DNA of 64,000 nt from Psettodes erumei (GCA_016785225.1 JAFBJZ010000377.1:3100001-3164000), one strand, 5' to 3'; positions 50,690-63,247 are shown, counted from the stretch's first letter. Notes: generated from the letters alone by a model not told the origin. Program-made: numbers and translations.

Positions 50690-51125
50690 ACCCGGGCGGA
50701 GGGCCAAGTCAGTGTTATTCTTTACACAAGCAAACAGGAAATACCTCGAGCGTGCTCCAAATTTATCTCAACATCGGCACGACGTCACTCATTTTGCTGC
50801 GATGATAATGGAAATCCGCGTATGAGTCCAAACACGTAGCCTCGACAGGGCTAAACCCTGCCGTCCACGGAGGCTTGAAATCCCGTCTGGAGTGGCGGCG
50901 AGGCTCCTCTCGGATGATAACAACAAGGCAGCGAGGGTGTACATGTATTTTATTTTGTTTTCCCATTGAAGCCTGATCCAACAACGAGACAGAAGATAAG
51001 ACAAGAATCTCTCTGACTGCTAGCCTGGCTAATCTGCCTTGACAGCTGTGCGATGACACCAGGAATTAGTCGTTGCTCATGCAAATAGGGTGCATATGCT
51101 AATACTGGAGCTAATTGGTGGAAAA
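50690..51125. promoter_or_regulatory. CpG-containing block with paired octamer motifs, enhancer candidate
   Basis: A perfect octamer ATGCAAAT at 51079-51086 and a variant ATGCTAAT at 51096-51103 have starts 17 bases apart. Upstream lie a TTGACAGCTGTG E-box/MEIS-like site near 51039 and an ACGTCACT half-CRE near 50781. There is an unusually high CpG count for this region. POU factors bind the octamer. The composition is of high complexity from 50750 to 51120. Minus-strand frames of 98-121 codons cross it but show no clear splice pairing. Enhancer function is inferred from motifs only. Confidence 0.3.
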
Positions 51126-51157
51126 GGGAGGGGGGTGGGGGGTTTTGGGGGGGGGGG
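51126..51157 (+). promoter_or_regulatory. Strong G-quadruplex motif
   Basis: The + strand has G3-A-G6-T-G6-TTTT-G11, four or more runs with short loops. This is an archetypal intramolecular quadruplex sequence, right next to the octamer block. On the minus strand it gives a proline-rich chance peptide. Confidence 0.7.
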
Positions 51158-51159
51158 CT

Positions 51160-51860
51160 TGTCAGTTGGAAGTTAGCTGGATGAAGACGTGTGCCTGCTC
51201 CCAGCAGTCTGAAAGGCTTCCAGCAGCCTTCATTACACATGTGGAGTAGATGGAGCTCTGCGATAACGCCGTTCAGTTTCGCCGAATACAGATGGCGAAT
51301 TTGTTGAGTCCTCACATCATTGCCACTTTGAGAAGATTTGAAAGTCTCCGGCGCCTTCGCGTACTGGTCAATGAATACATTGACATTTTTAACACCGATT
51401 CACTCAGCAAATACTTTGATTATGAATAAAGGGATGAGGCAACAGCTGCCATTAGCACCACTGAACTGTCTTTAGTACAGTAAGCAGCACTGTCCAGGGT
51501 GTTAAGGCCTTTATTGAAAGTGGTTGTTATGTACTCTGCAGAAAAGGTGCAAACACGTACGTGGCGTACATAAAAACACAAGGTATGACTAAGGGAAATA
51601 GGATTTAGAGTTTGTCCAGTAATGGGTTTGGGGTCGATGTCAATACTGACTTTAGGGAGTAAAAAGAATTCTGCTAGTAATATATCAGCTGAAATTCTTT
51701 TTCTATAAACATGTACTGTAGATTTTTGGTTGTTTTTTTATTTTATTTAAACTAGTCATCTATTTTCATCGCTTCTAAATTAATCCAAGCATGTTTTTTC
51801 TCCATTATGTTCCTTAAAAGGCATTGTCATATAACACTTTGTTATACCATTGCCAATAAT
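51160..51860. other. Non-coding stretch, nothing recognised
   Basis: High-complexity sequence to about 51360, then AT-rich. No exon was supported. Confidence 0.5.
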
Positions 51861-51930
51861 GATATATCTGTGATAAGCCAATATCAGCTGAATCTGCCAA
51901 CTGATGTATTGATTGTGCAGTTTTGATTCC
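51861..51930. repeat. Possible second relic of the 'CCGATATATCGG' repeat
   Basis: The words 'tgatatatctgtgataagc', 'caatatcagctgaatctgc' and 'caactgatgtattgattg' look like a decayed copy of CGATATATCGGTGATAAGCC followed by CCGATGTATCG. A relic at 16.9 kb seems related. Confidence 0.35.
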
Positions 51931-51934
51931 TGGT

Positions 51935-53130
51935 AAAAGCTTTCAAAGCATGACATCCTCAATTTTCCTCAACAAACAAAACACTGCTTGATAAGTTGAC
52001 AGTACCATAATAGTTTATTATGACTATAAGTTATTATTTCTGGTTTGTTTTGCAATTTGGATGCAGACAGCGACATTAACATTCTGTCGCATGGTTCTTT
52101 AATTTGCAAGCAACACTCACCTTTTGCTTTTGATCCTATTGAGCTCCTCTGGTAAAAAGGCCTGAGGCCTGGGAAAGATGGGCTTTCAAGTACAGCCCAC
52201 AGGGATATTGGGGGGTGCGTCAATTCAGAATTTTAAAAAATCACTTTTTGTTTGGCTTTATAATTTGCTGGAAGCTAATTCTTTCCTTGTAATTTCTAAT
52301 GTTATGATGTTCATGATTGATAGCTTCAGGTTTGTTCGATATGTAATGTTGTTGGTCAAGTTTCCCTTTGTGTGTGTGTGTGTGTGTGTGATTTGGATCC
52401 GGAGGTCTGTGTGTTACAGTGAAGCTGTAGTTTCTTTATAGCTTAGTTTACTTATACTTAATTTACTCACATAATTGTTCCCCTCGTGGCGGTGGCACTG
52501 ATGATGACAATGGAGTTGGACTTCCTCTTAATCAAAAATTCTTAATTCACCAATTGCGGCCAACCATCTCTCTTGAACTAGCCTGTCGGTTGCTGCTCTT
52601 TTAAATACCTTCGTGATCTTGTCATTCTGCCTCTCAGTCCTAATATTTTACACACTACCACCTCTCCATCGCCATCAAGATCTGCAGATTGTCCCTGGAG
52701 ATTCATGGATTTACTCCAGCACCACGAGGTCTTGACTCTAGGGTAGCTGTGCCCTTCATGGGCCTTCATTAAGTGAACATAAATGTTGATGGAACCTCAC
52801 TGCTGAATTCTTTCCCCTCCAAACCTGCGGTGCTGCAGACCACCAGCTGCTGAGCCGGTGAGCTGATCAAAGGACAAACTATCTTGGCACTGTCGTACTT
52901 CCTGGGTTCACATTTCCACTTAACCAAACTGGTTCTAATTAGGACGTCTGCCTGGGGTTAAAGACAACTGAGCAGGAACGGAAAAAAAAAAAATCCTGGC
53001 TGGAGCTTGGTTTGCATGTGACCGCACATACTATAAAGACACAAATATATGCATACTTGTTTTACCGTTCTTTTACTGGTGCACGCACTCACATATATGG
53101 AAAATCAGCCAACCTGTCCTGCATTAAGGT
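51935..53130. other. Non-coding stretch, one GT microsatellite
   Basis: GT run at 52370-52390. From 52480 to 52960 the sequence is less AT-rich and may be a decayed mobile element, but I recognise no landmark. A poly-A run lies near 52982-52993. Confidence 0.45.
52370..52390 (+). repeat. (GT)10 microsatellite
   Basis: An uninterrupted GT run. Confidence 0.94.
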
Positions 53131-53140
53131 TTCCACTCAG

Positions 53141-53421
53141 ACCACACAGACCTGGATCCTCTGGAGGCCTGGCCCAGGCCGCCCTGGCCGGCTCGTTGGC
53201 TAGCCGCAGAGCAGCGTCAGGGGTCAGAGTTGAGGTCGGAGCTGTATTACTGGCAGCTGAGGCGGTGTTGACTGGCAGGGAGGAAACACCAATAGGCCGG
53301 GCTCCAACCCTCGCCCCTCAGGGATTGTTGGGGTCAAGGACTACATCCAGTCTGGCTCCATCGGACATCGATGGATTCACTCAGTCTGAGCTCATGTGCA
53401 TCTCCCTCCCGGTCACTATTT
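53141..53421 (+). CDS. GC-rich pocket with open frame: exon, pseudo-exon or unknown
   Basis: A modest acceptor TTTCCACTCAG ends at 53140. After it one frame (one leading base, then PHRPGSSGGLAQAALAG...) stays open for 93 codons and ends FTQSELMCISLPVTI just before TGA at 53421. A second frame (two leading bases) reads ...TDLDPLEAWPRPPWPARWL and stays open for about 42 codons before a stop. The block is clearly GC-richer than its surroundings. Two overlapping protein-like frames suggest a frameshifted exon, or only GC bias. In the plus frame the third codon positions are mixed. No polyadenylation signal was seen directly after. The leading-base phase does not match the phase 0 end of the exon at 40.5 kb, so a direct join of the two would not work. 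Confidence 0.22.
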
Positions 53422-53429
53422 GAAAAAAA

Positions 53430-54850
53430 TGACTTGAAGTACATTACAAGACAAACCCCCCCAATTTATTAATTCTTCTTCATTTTAACACTGAGTGCCA
53501 CATTTGTATCAACATTATATACTTTAATAGTGTCTGCTCTGTTATTCACAGTAAAAGTCATATAAATTGGAGAGAGACACAGCACACAAACAGTTGTCAA
53601 GACTGCAACTGTACAGTGCTTTTTTTTTATCCATTTGTAGGACCTAACTTCTGATTGTCACATTTTAAAGAAGCACTCACTCACTCACCTGGGTCAAAGT
53701 GTCTGTGATGGGTTTTCTTTTTTCTTTCTCCCGAGGCTGAGATTTGATGGACTGGACATGAAATGTCCCTCCACAGGCGTTTCTTTTTCCTCTTTTTAAT
53801 GGTGAGCTGCGCAGCTGTTCGACATGAACACAACATCTTACGTCCAACTGTGAGCATTGTTTGTATTCTCAGGTACCAAGAACAAGTTTAGGTGCATGCC
53901 TTTTCTTCATATACTGCCACGTTGTGTTTGAATGATGGCTCTCAGGCCCCAGTCTGCCGCTGCATTGTACCTGCACATTCACACACACTTTACTTAATAA
54001 CCTTTTAGCAATGTGTAATTGGCAGAGCTTGGCCATTAGAATTACTGAGCCCTCCTGCCGTCTGTATCAGCATGCAGCGTTTTCTCCACTTAGATCATAA
54101 GGGGTCAAAGATGAAGCATTACTTCAACAGCTTGAGTCATCTTTGCAAACAGCAGTGAATTGTTTCACTCAAAGTGTCATTGCAAACTTTCAGCATTGAG
54201 CTCACACAGCTCTCTGCAGTACCTGCACGTCTGCCCATAATAAATAAATAAAGACGAGACAGTTAAATGCTGTTGCTCTGTGCGAATGCCTGAATGCTGC
54301 AAATGTTGTTTGACCGTTTAAACGTGGCAAATCTGCACACTTCCAATTTAACAGTAATTGTTTTGTTTTGAGCAGTGACCATGTCCCACATTAACACTTG
54401 GTGGTGGCTATATGAACAACCACACAAATAGACAAACATGTGGCGAATTACTCAGTCTCCTTTTTGTTTTTGCATTTTTATTGTTCGATGTGCATCTTCA
54501 GCTCATAATCCACCTCTGTGATCTATCTGGTACCTTTAGCATGTAGCATTTACCATAAAAGAGGCAGATCATACAGAACATCATTTTTGGCTTACATTTA
54601 AATCAAGGTTGTACATAAATGTAATGTCCCAATGTGTGTGACTTTCTGGTGAATCAGTCATGTGAAAGACAGGATTATTTGACAGATCTAAAAACGATTC
54701 ATCCTGATCATCAGGGCGTGACAGTGGCAGAGCAGTGGCGCTCAGTGCACTCATGACTTTTTTACTTTATGTGCAACATATGTGGTACGCTGCTGTGAAA
54801 AAAAAGTTTTATTGTCCTGCAGTGTCACTGATCGACAGTAAATCTTTATA
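53430..54850. other. Non-coding stretch, nothing recognised
   Basis: AT-rich intron-like sequence, with short chance frames only. Confidence 0.55.
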
Positions 54851-54869
54851 TTATTTCACATGTTCAGCC

Positions 54870-55640
54870 TCTGCTTGCATGTTGTAATTTGCTGTCCTCC
54901 TGCTATCGCTATATTTTTGAGCAGAATGTTAAACTATGATTGCTGCGTGATGTTCAATTTTTCTCCGGGCCGGCAAAACGCGCAGCCGTTATCAAATGAA
55001 TCCAGCGTGTTGAGATTTACCGACGTCCATGCGACATTCCTGATTTACCTCTGCAGGGTGAATGAAGAGAGCCTTTAGAAGTGCCTCGTAAAACTGATTG
55101 TTTTCCATCATCACGAACACACTGCACATCTATGCATTTTTAATGGCTCAGCCTGGAATAATAATGTCACTGTAAATCCCACTAGGTATTGTGTGTCATG
55201 GCACATTGGAGAATTGCCTATGATATGTAAATATTTCAGTGATGAAAGGGTGACTGCTGCTGGATTTCTCAGGGAAAAAAATACAAATTTAAAAAAAAAA
55301 ACAAGTTGGGGGGAAAAAAAATCACAAATCCTCAAAGTGATTTCATTAAAAGTCCAGTCCATATTCAAATGAGTTCATTACGAGTCTCGGTCACGTACAG
55401 CCTTTGCATACCACCGGTTATAATACACGGTTGCTAAAACTGGGATGTAAATCTCATTATTGGAGTGTGTTGGGGAACATATCAGTCTTCCTCTCCTGGT
55501 GCAGAAATCACGTGCGCAGCAGCGCCCTGGGATGGGCCCGATCATGTAAATCGCTGGGCGGTTTTAATATGTACATATTTTAACATGTTAATCTATCTGA
55601 CAGACCAAACATAATGCTGACAAGGCCTTCTCCCCTCGGT
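54870..55640. promoter_or_regulatory. High-complexity, CpG-containing stretch, possible regulatory DNA
   Basis: Two blocks (about 54900-55075 and 55360-55640) have mixed composition and scattered CpG, unlike the simple sequence between them. The second includes a CACGTG E-box (55509-55514), ATTCAAATGAG near 55364 and GACAGACCAAACATAATGC. This is typical of conserved non-coding DNA in gene deserts, but conservation is unseen. Confidence 0.2.
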
Positions 55641-56860
55641 GCTCTGTAGGCCAAGCCTGATAGCATGCACGCTTTGCTCCGTCAAAGACCAAACATAAAT
55701 AAATCATCTAATTTATTAATATTCAGGCCAGACGTTGTCTGTTTTACACAACATTGTCTAAATAGTTACAAATGTGCGCTATACCACCCTCCCCCCTCCT
55801 CCCTGTCTGCTGAGTATTTCAGCTCTGTCAGTATTCCAGCTGCTATACGTGGTGAAACTCAACACAAACTTAGCAAATTTGTCTTTATTCTGCTTCTCTG
55901 ATCTCAGTGGCTCTCCCCGGGGGGAGCCAAAGTAGTTTTTGGCTAAACAACACTTGTTTTTTTTTTTTTTGTTTTTTTTGTGTGTGTGTGTTTTTCGCTC
56001 CCAGCCTCGGAAAGCGTTCCATCTGCATTGGTTGTCAGGTAACTACGCCGACACATCTGCGGCTGGTTTGGGAACAGTGCAGCTGTGACCTCTGGTTTGA
56101 TGTGCAAAAAGAAAACATCTAATATGGCATCCGCCATCTGCAGACGAGCGGGCGGGGGGGGGGGGCAAAAAGAGGGAAGGAGAGGGAGACAAGGTGGAGG
56201 AATGGAAGCGAGCGAGAGAGCATTTAGAAATCCCTGCTATTTGTTCTCCCTGTCACTAGCTGCAATGGGAGGGAAAACACTGTATTTGCTTTGCACTCAT
56301 GCATTGGCTGCCTCCACTTTTTCACTTCGCTGGAAAGGAATCTTAGACAAGATAAACAAAACCCCATGGCTGTTTCACTGATATTGACTGACAGATCTTG
56401 TATTTATTCTATTTCATTAGGCTATGGGAACGCATTCTAATATGCAGCTGTTGTGTGTAAATTTTATTTACAACAATCTGCTGTATCTGAATTGACTTGA
56501 CAGAGCAAGATTCCAGTTCGTTACAAATGGGGTGACTCCAGATTGTTTTACGGTCTCTCGATAACACAATCGATGACATTTTTACTTCTCCAGAGTTGGG
56601 AGAGGATTTTTATTGCTTGCATAATGTGTGAGATGTTGAACAAACAGAAATAACGCGTTTTTTTTAGAGGTGGATTTAAAGGTTAAAACGGTTATCTCAC
56701 AGTGGAATGTGGCTCAGGCATGTGAACCCAGCGCGCTTAACGCACACGCGCGCGGAATGAACACATTTGTTATAGATTGGAAATGACGCCACAGAGCAGA
56801 GACGGGGTCTGAGCCTTTGGACGCGTTGGCTCCCCACTGGGCTCCTACGTGCTCGCATTT
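55641..56860. other. Non-coding stretch with homopolymer tracts
   Basis: A T-run at 55957-55970 is followed by TTTTTTTT and GT steps, and there is a run of 12 G at 56154-56165. Frames across these are artefacts. Around 56120-56260 the sequence is CpG-containing and purine-rich. Confidence 0.5.
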
Positions 56861-56973
56861 AACCGCTCGAGAGTTGATCTGGAGGGGGCTGACAGGTAGG
56901 CTGATGAGAGTCCCTGTGGTACTGCCTCTTACATAGCAATGGGATTAACACACCAGCAGGAACATGTGCGAGA

Positions 56974-56993
56974 GTGTGTGTGTGTGTGTGTGT
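56974..56993 (+). repeat. GT microsatellite
   Basis: About ten GT units. A CA run lies about 110 bases downstream, forming a potential inverted pair. Confidence 0.93.
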
Positions 56994-57102
56994 TACGTGG
57001 GCATGTGTTTTAGGTGGAAGGGAGGACGGAGGGTGGAGATTGGGGTTTGAGCCGAGACCAGACACCCTGTGGTGCTGGCGTCAGACTGGTACTGAGCTTC
57101 TA

Positions 57103-57127
57103 ACACACACACACACACACACACACA
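57103..57127 (+). repeat. (AC)12 microsatellite
   Basis: An uninterrupted AC run, complementary to the GT run at 56974-56993. Confidence 0.94.
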
Positions 57128-57129
57128 TG

Positions 57130-59427
57130 CACAAGGTGAAAGCTAAATAGAAGCCTACGTCGTTATCTCTCCCCAGTATTGGTCAACAGCAGACAGCCAT
57201 GTGTTCAGGCTCCACATGCTTCAGTATAAATTAAGTGTGGAACACAAATCCAGATTTAGGGGGATAAAGTAAAAGCTCATTTGTCCAAACCACAGTTTTT
57301 GACCTGGGCAAGCTAATGACCAGCTGAACAGCTTTTGCAGATGTGCAAAAATAATATTCTATTAACGGCATATGTTGGAAACTCCTTATATTTCAGCTCC
57401 AGATTAGCTGTGAGGATTGCTTTACAACAGCTGTGCATGTACATAAAAAAAGGTTTTTAATAAAGTACAGTCTGCTATTACACTGGTGTGGTTAGATTAA
57501 CATTTTTTGCTAAGATATCACTACATATATTCTTAGTCATTATATATTATTTGTCCAGTCGAAAAATGGAATTAGCAGAAAGGAAGAGATTTTATGAAAC
57601 AAAAAATAGTTTGTTAAACCATTTCAGTTCTGCAGCTGCACACCTGGGGTGTTGACTTTGTTACATTACTCCCGTTTGTTATGATTTGAACTCTCCCATT
57701 ACCCTCAGACTTCCTGGTTTAGTGGCTTTGTGTTGTGATTCGATGAATGATTAATTAGCGATGAGGCTATTCACGGCTTGCTGCTGACTCTTGGCAATCT
57801 GGACATACACCATCGCTAGTCCTGACACATGAGAGACGAGACTCTCTATATGTGGGACGAAAGTAATACTCAGGGTACAGGAGGTGCCAGCCACTCAACA
57901 GGTGTTAAAAGTTGTAAATGGACTTCTGGTGGGAATCCACGCTAGTTGGAAAGCAGGCTGTTAACTTCCCTTTCTGAGTGGAAACAAAATAGCCTAGGTT
58001 GCTAGCTTAAACCCAGCAGAATTATGGGTCTTCACAAATGTTGGCTGTTGTAAAGGGACAGCCGTCTAAATGGCTCCACGTCCATAACCAGGGCTGTGAA
58101 TCAGAGATGCACGCGCAAAATGCAGCCCTATCGACTCTGCATTCAGCCAAAATATGTGAATAACTTTATTTAAGCTTCAGATTGTTTTCAGAATCCTCCA
58201 CAGTCTAATATTTAAGGTCTGCCCAGTTTTTCCAAGCAACATTAATGAAAAGGCACCTTCATGGTTTTCTGAAGTACAAACATGTTCTCCACTTTCTGTT
58301 TGAATTCTACCGTTGGGAAATTGTATCTCTGCTGTGTATGTGAGTCATAGAATTGTCCCGGCTGAGCAACTGTTTTGACAGTTTGCGTGGGCGTCTGAAT
58401 AAGGAAGCGAAACTCTCTGACTTAATATTAAATATTCAGCACGAATGGGAGGAAAGAAATGAGATCAACTGCACCTAAAAAGAAATTGCACAAATCGGAT
58501 GAACATTTGATCCACGGCAACTCCGTATGCGTCAGATGAGAGGAGGAGGTGTTGACTACGGCTTTTGAACACGGGGATAATGTGACACGTTCTTTTGATA
58601 TCCCACTGTGTGATGGTAGTCCTACTTATCCATTGTATTGTGTTCCTCTTCGGCTTCTCTCATCAAGGAGCCACTTTCATCAATGGGACCAATGCTATAG
58701 GCTGATGGTTGTGCCGAGTTGCCTCGTTAGCTGCCATGTTTGACACCAGTAATCATAACAGGCTCCAGGGCACCTTGATCCCAGGTTTTGTTTCTCGTAA
58801 TAATAAGATGATCTCCAGTGGACTCCTTTGAACTCGTGTGCTAACGTTATACACAGTCACCCTGTGAGGTTTGCTGGCTGGAGGAAGGAGTTGTTTGCAT
58901 AAAATGGGACACCAAGCTAAATGAAATGGGATTAAACTGGCGTGTGTATTGAAGTCATTACTGGCACTTGTCCATTGGTGACGTGCAGTACAGAGGACTC
59001 TTGACTTCTCCCTCTTGGACTAGGATTAAAGGTTGCCCATTAAGAGAGAGGGACTCAGGCCAGCTTCCCTGCCCAGTGAGGGCAGGGCACAGAAGTCTCC
59101 ACTCCGAGGATAAGGCAGTTAATTAAAAAAAAAAAAAACCCAGACCGGCCTCCAGACTCCCTTCAACTAGGCCACACCGCATGCTGCCTCTTCCCCGGCA
59201 CACTTTAATAGAGAATGACCCCTCAACATCTCCGAATTTGTGAGGTCCGACTGTGAAATTCACAGAGGTGCAGTGTACATCTTTTCACTGCTTGGCACTG
59301 AACATCTGGAAACTTTGTGCACAGCAGTAGCTTCTTTGTCTTGCTATATACATGCTCCCAGTAGCGTTGACCTCAGAGGCCTACCCTGTCATTCATTCAT
59401 TTTCTCTACCCTTTTGATTATTTTCAG
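57130..59427. other. Non-coding stretch, nothing recognised
   Basis: There are short chance frames only. A poly-A run lies near 59127-59139. The sequence 58850-59230 is of high complexity but shows no splice pair. Confidence 0.5.
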
Positions 59428-59569
59428 GGTCATCACTGGTTCGACAGATCCTGGCATATATCAAACAATAGACAGCGTGATACCATGGAAACAGTCGGAG
59501 AGAGATAGTCATTTTGATCTGATGTGTTTCCTGGAAACAGAGGCCAGCATCCGCACAATCCAAAGTTAG
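59428..59569 (+). CDS. Candidate terminal exon (46 codons) or conserved non-coding block
   Basis: The acceptor is TTTGATTATTTTCAG (AG at 59426-59427). The frame after one leading base reads VITGSTDPGIYQTIDSVIPW... and stays open for 46 codons, ending ETEASIRTIQS before TAG at 59567-59569. The peptide looks natural. However, minus-strand frames across the same bases are open for more than 115 codons, so this stretch simply has few stops. No family is recognised. A conserved non-coding element is the main alternative. Confidence 0.22.
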
Positions 59570-61210
59570 TGGGAGGATGGACAAAACACATGTACATCTT
59601 TCTTGTCTCTGTGCTGAGTCCAAAAACAAAAGACTTTTGTAAAGTGACGGAGCTGAAAACGTGACCACTTGGTTGTATGTTGATTTTCCCCCCAAACATT
59701 GAATCATTGTACCTGTAATTCCCTGATAATCCCCTGCTTTGCCCTTGTCCAATTACCTGACCCTCAATGTAATCCATACTGGACACTCATCAGTGCTATA
59801 TAATTGATGAGTATCCAGGACAAACACTTGAACTAATGTCTACTATTACCATACTGACATGAATGTGCACTGGTATTTTATTTGGACGTGACACTTAAAA
59901 ACAGTGGGGTTGTATTCCACCCCCTTCCTTCCACTGAACTTCTCCCACTGGCTGTGTCGCCGGAAAGCTTTTCTGCTTTCATGGCTTTGGTGGCACAGCT
60001 GACTTGCTTCCTATCGGCTCCCTGCGCCCATAAATGACATTATTTTTTGATATGCACATTTGAGATTTTTCCAAGTTGTACTGGCCTGAAAAGGTCCAGA
60101 AAAGACTATATACTTTTATGTAGTCAGAAAAAACGGTATCATTGTTTTATAGCTGCACCTTTTGTTGTTTTTGTGCTTGTGTCCGTCACGTGATCCTGTA
60201 TTATTTACTGTGGCCACTGTGCCCCATGCTGTTTCAGGGGATTTGGTTACGATAGATCGAGAGGGGGTTGTAAAAACTGCAGCCTGAGTGTTGCGAGGCT
60301 GCTGCTCGTTTCTTCAAGTTCGACTTGGTGTATCTTCTCTCAGTGCTTAGGAAGCCTACGGCTTGGGCTTGATAAGTAAAAACCTCTTTACTGCAGATAC
60401 AGGCTGGTGTCTGGCAGCCAGTGTTTACCACCTTCACACCATTTAATCAAAATGAGATCAGACAGTTTAAAAATGCTACCTGCCAGGGAAGATGGTTCTG
60501 TCCACCTCTAGTTTGACAGGAGAGTAGTGTGAGTATATGACAGACAAATACGATGAATTAACAGGAAAACATAATTGGAACAAGCTTTCCAAATGTGGGA
60601 TGTTCTGTGCACTCTGCTTGTATGGAAGTATTTCATGTTTCAGTTAGGACTCTTGGTCTGAACGTATCTCCAGGAAACTGTCCCAGCAAGACTAGACTGA
60701 TAAAGTTTCATTTTTCAAAAGCAGGTGATCCATCTTGTGCACATTTGTGCCAATGCGGTAACCAGCTCGTGGCCCCCGTGTTTTCCCTCCAGCCCGCCAT
60801 GTAACTTAGAGTCTCAGCAAGAGTCCTGTCTCGGCCGGCCAGAGAAAACCTCCTTGATGGATTAGGAAACATGCTGTCCACTGCAGCACCAAGGTGAGAG
60901 AGCTCACCTCTGATAAAGGATGATAACTCAAAGGATTACAGAGGAATGACGGCAGGGCTGCTGGAGTGGTGGATGAGAAAGAGCAGTGACACTCTGGGAA
61001 GGTGTGCTGTTCACCGAGGATGGTTTCAATCCACTGACACGGGGGTTATGGATGGTGCTATAAGTGAGGAGGCCAGCGCATTATTGCTTCTGAGGCAAAA
61101 CCTAAATCATTTTGCAGTTAAGGGTTTTGTGGGTCACAGGTGCAGCACACCACAGATACTAGATAATAAGCTTTCGTGCTTTGTATTCCTGTGACGCTAT
61201 TAGCTAAAAT
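59570..61210. other. Non-coding stretch with one hairpin
   Basis: Apart from the hairpin at 59777-59820 (separate entry) I find no supported feature. Confidence 0.55.
59777..59820. repeat. Hairpin with 16-bp arms, two mismatches
   Basis: Left arm TACTGGACACTCATCA (59777-59792) and right arm TGATGAGTATCCAGGA (59805-59820) pair at 14 of 16 positions around a 12-base AT-rich loop. It could be a miniature inverted-repeat relic or a cruciform-prone site. It is too short for a standard microRNA precursor. Confidence 0.55.
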
Positions 61211-61217
61211 TACTTGT

Positions 61218-61241
61218 AAAAAAACAAACAAACAAACAAAC
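61218..61241 (+). repeat. (AAAC)n short tandem repeat
   Basis: About five AAAC units after an A-rich start. Confidence 0.9.
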
Positions 61242-61244
61242 TTG

Positions 61245-63180
61245 CCAGTCAGGGCACGAAATGAACCAGAATCTACTCTCCCCGAAGAAACACACAACTT
61301 CTATTGGATTGATAGATATGTTTGATATCTTGATCATCTTGAACAGCAAAGGCTGTAAATGTAACCTCTCTGTTTGAATGAAAGCGATAGGTTACCAAAG
61401 AAATGTAATGGAAACGTTCCATTAAATGATTCAAAGTTTTCCAAAGTGCCCAGAAAAATGGAAATCTCTTTTGAATTAACTTTTTTTTCTCAGCTACTGT
61501 TTTCAAGGTCACTAGCGAAATTCATATTAATGATCTTTGTAATGAAGAATCTGAAACACAAAAACTCCTCCTGCACCTTGCTTACGTCCCTGTGTCCTAT
61601 GATTAATGGTTCGCTTTTCTAGTCATAGTGATAACAGTCAAACGTAGACAGTTGCAGTTAATCAAATCTGCACCAGAATATGTTCCAGCTATCCACAACA
61701 GCAGTAAATAAAATGTAGTGTCGTCTGCGTAGGATCAAAAGGCGGGGGCTTCGTTCAGATTCCTTATTTGCTCCGACGTTGTCTTGAAGTGCTCCACTGC
61801 TTCAAATGTGGACGTTAAAAACCAATCATAAATGGGATATTTATAGAGCCGAAGCCCTTTCAGATGCAGCCAGTCCTGGCTGAGGAAAAAGCATTTTTTC
61901 CACTCCCAGTCAAGGTCCTATTTATTTCCCCGCAGTGTCCACTTTTAACCGTAAAGCTTCAGTCCAGCCCCCCCCCACCCACACACACGCACGCGCTCGC
62001 AATGACACACGGCTACACACTCCTCCCTGAACAAACTCCACTGGGCCGACAATTTAGCATGCTTACAAATGTGTCAGGAGGGGTTCTCGCAAAAGTGGAA
62101 ACACAATATGGCTTGTACTGTCAGGGGGGGGTTCACAACTGCAGGTCATTAACGAATGTTTAAGATGATAGCTCAGGCTTGCTCCTAAACCTTTCCTCAC
62201 AAGATAACTTGCTTCCTCTGGTTAATGCCCCAGCGTCAGAAATTAACGTGAGAACGTGGAAAAATGTGAGGTACCTTTTACGCAACTCTGAATCACTTTC
62301 CCAGACTTCTTTTGTCCTCCAGTCATGTATCCTTGAACGTTCTCTTCTTACAACATCTATTTCCCCGTGAGTGACATGATGTTATTTTTTTTTTATCTTT
62401 TTGCTAACTCAGCAACAGATGGGGCCCGCTGGAACGCTTACACGTATTCAGTGGAGTCAGTGTGCATGATATACAGAGAATACAAGTTGCTGTAAGTACA
62501 GGGGTAGCCACACTGTGCGTTCAGCCCATTAGCTTCCCTGAGCTTCATGCTTATACTGAATTGAGCAGAGAATTAGTAGAGAACATTCGTTTCATGAGAG
62601 TAATTTATCATGTGAAATAATGAATGAAAAAATGTATGGGATGAATTTAGTCTATATTTGTCTACGAGCTCATTGAGCACTTCTTTGAAGCCTCCGTTTC
62701 AGTGTCTGGTAACGCCTCTGTTGCAGTTGGGAGGTTTTATAAAAACCCTTTTCAAACGAGGTTAAACTGCGGCTGTGACTCGTGAACATTACATTATTAC
62801 ATCAGAGTCACGATCCAATTTGTCATCTTTGAATTTGTTGAAGCTGTCACCTCTTCTTGTGGAGGACCAAAACTGCCTGAATCAAAAATAAATACATGAA
62901 TATAGGAACCACTCAATGAATAAATTAATCTGAATTCAATGCAGCAAATAAGATTAAAAATAAATGCAGTCATTAATTATTATATTCTCTTTTGATTTAT
63001 TCATTTTTAAATTCATTAACACATTATCTACCTTTGCACCCCCCCCAATTTATTTCTGTATTTTCTTTTTGTTTATGTATCTCTGCTTCATTATGCAGAT
63101 AAGGGGGCTGTCAATCAGAGTGTGTCATGGGGTCAACTTGCCTGCGTATTGGCTGAGTCCAGTCTCTGCCACATCCTGCA
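61245..63180. other. Non-coding stretch, nothing recognised
   Basis: C-rich low-complexity sequence around 61965-61990 with CA/CG steps, and AT-rich sequence from 62860 to 63040. No exon supported. Confidence 0.5.
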
Positions 63181-63247
63181 GGTATTGTGGCGCAGCACTT
63201 TGCGGCTCAGTTTTCAGACTGGAGCGGGAGGACAGGCTGACGGGCAC

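Noticed and set aside
59430..59450. GGTTCGA resembling a tRNA B box
   Set aside because: No A box at the right distance, no cloverleaf and the flanking bases do not pair.
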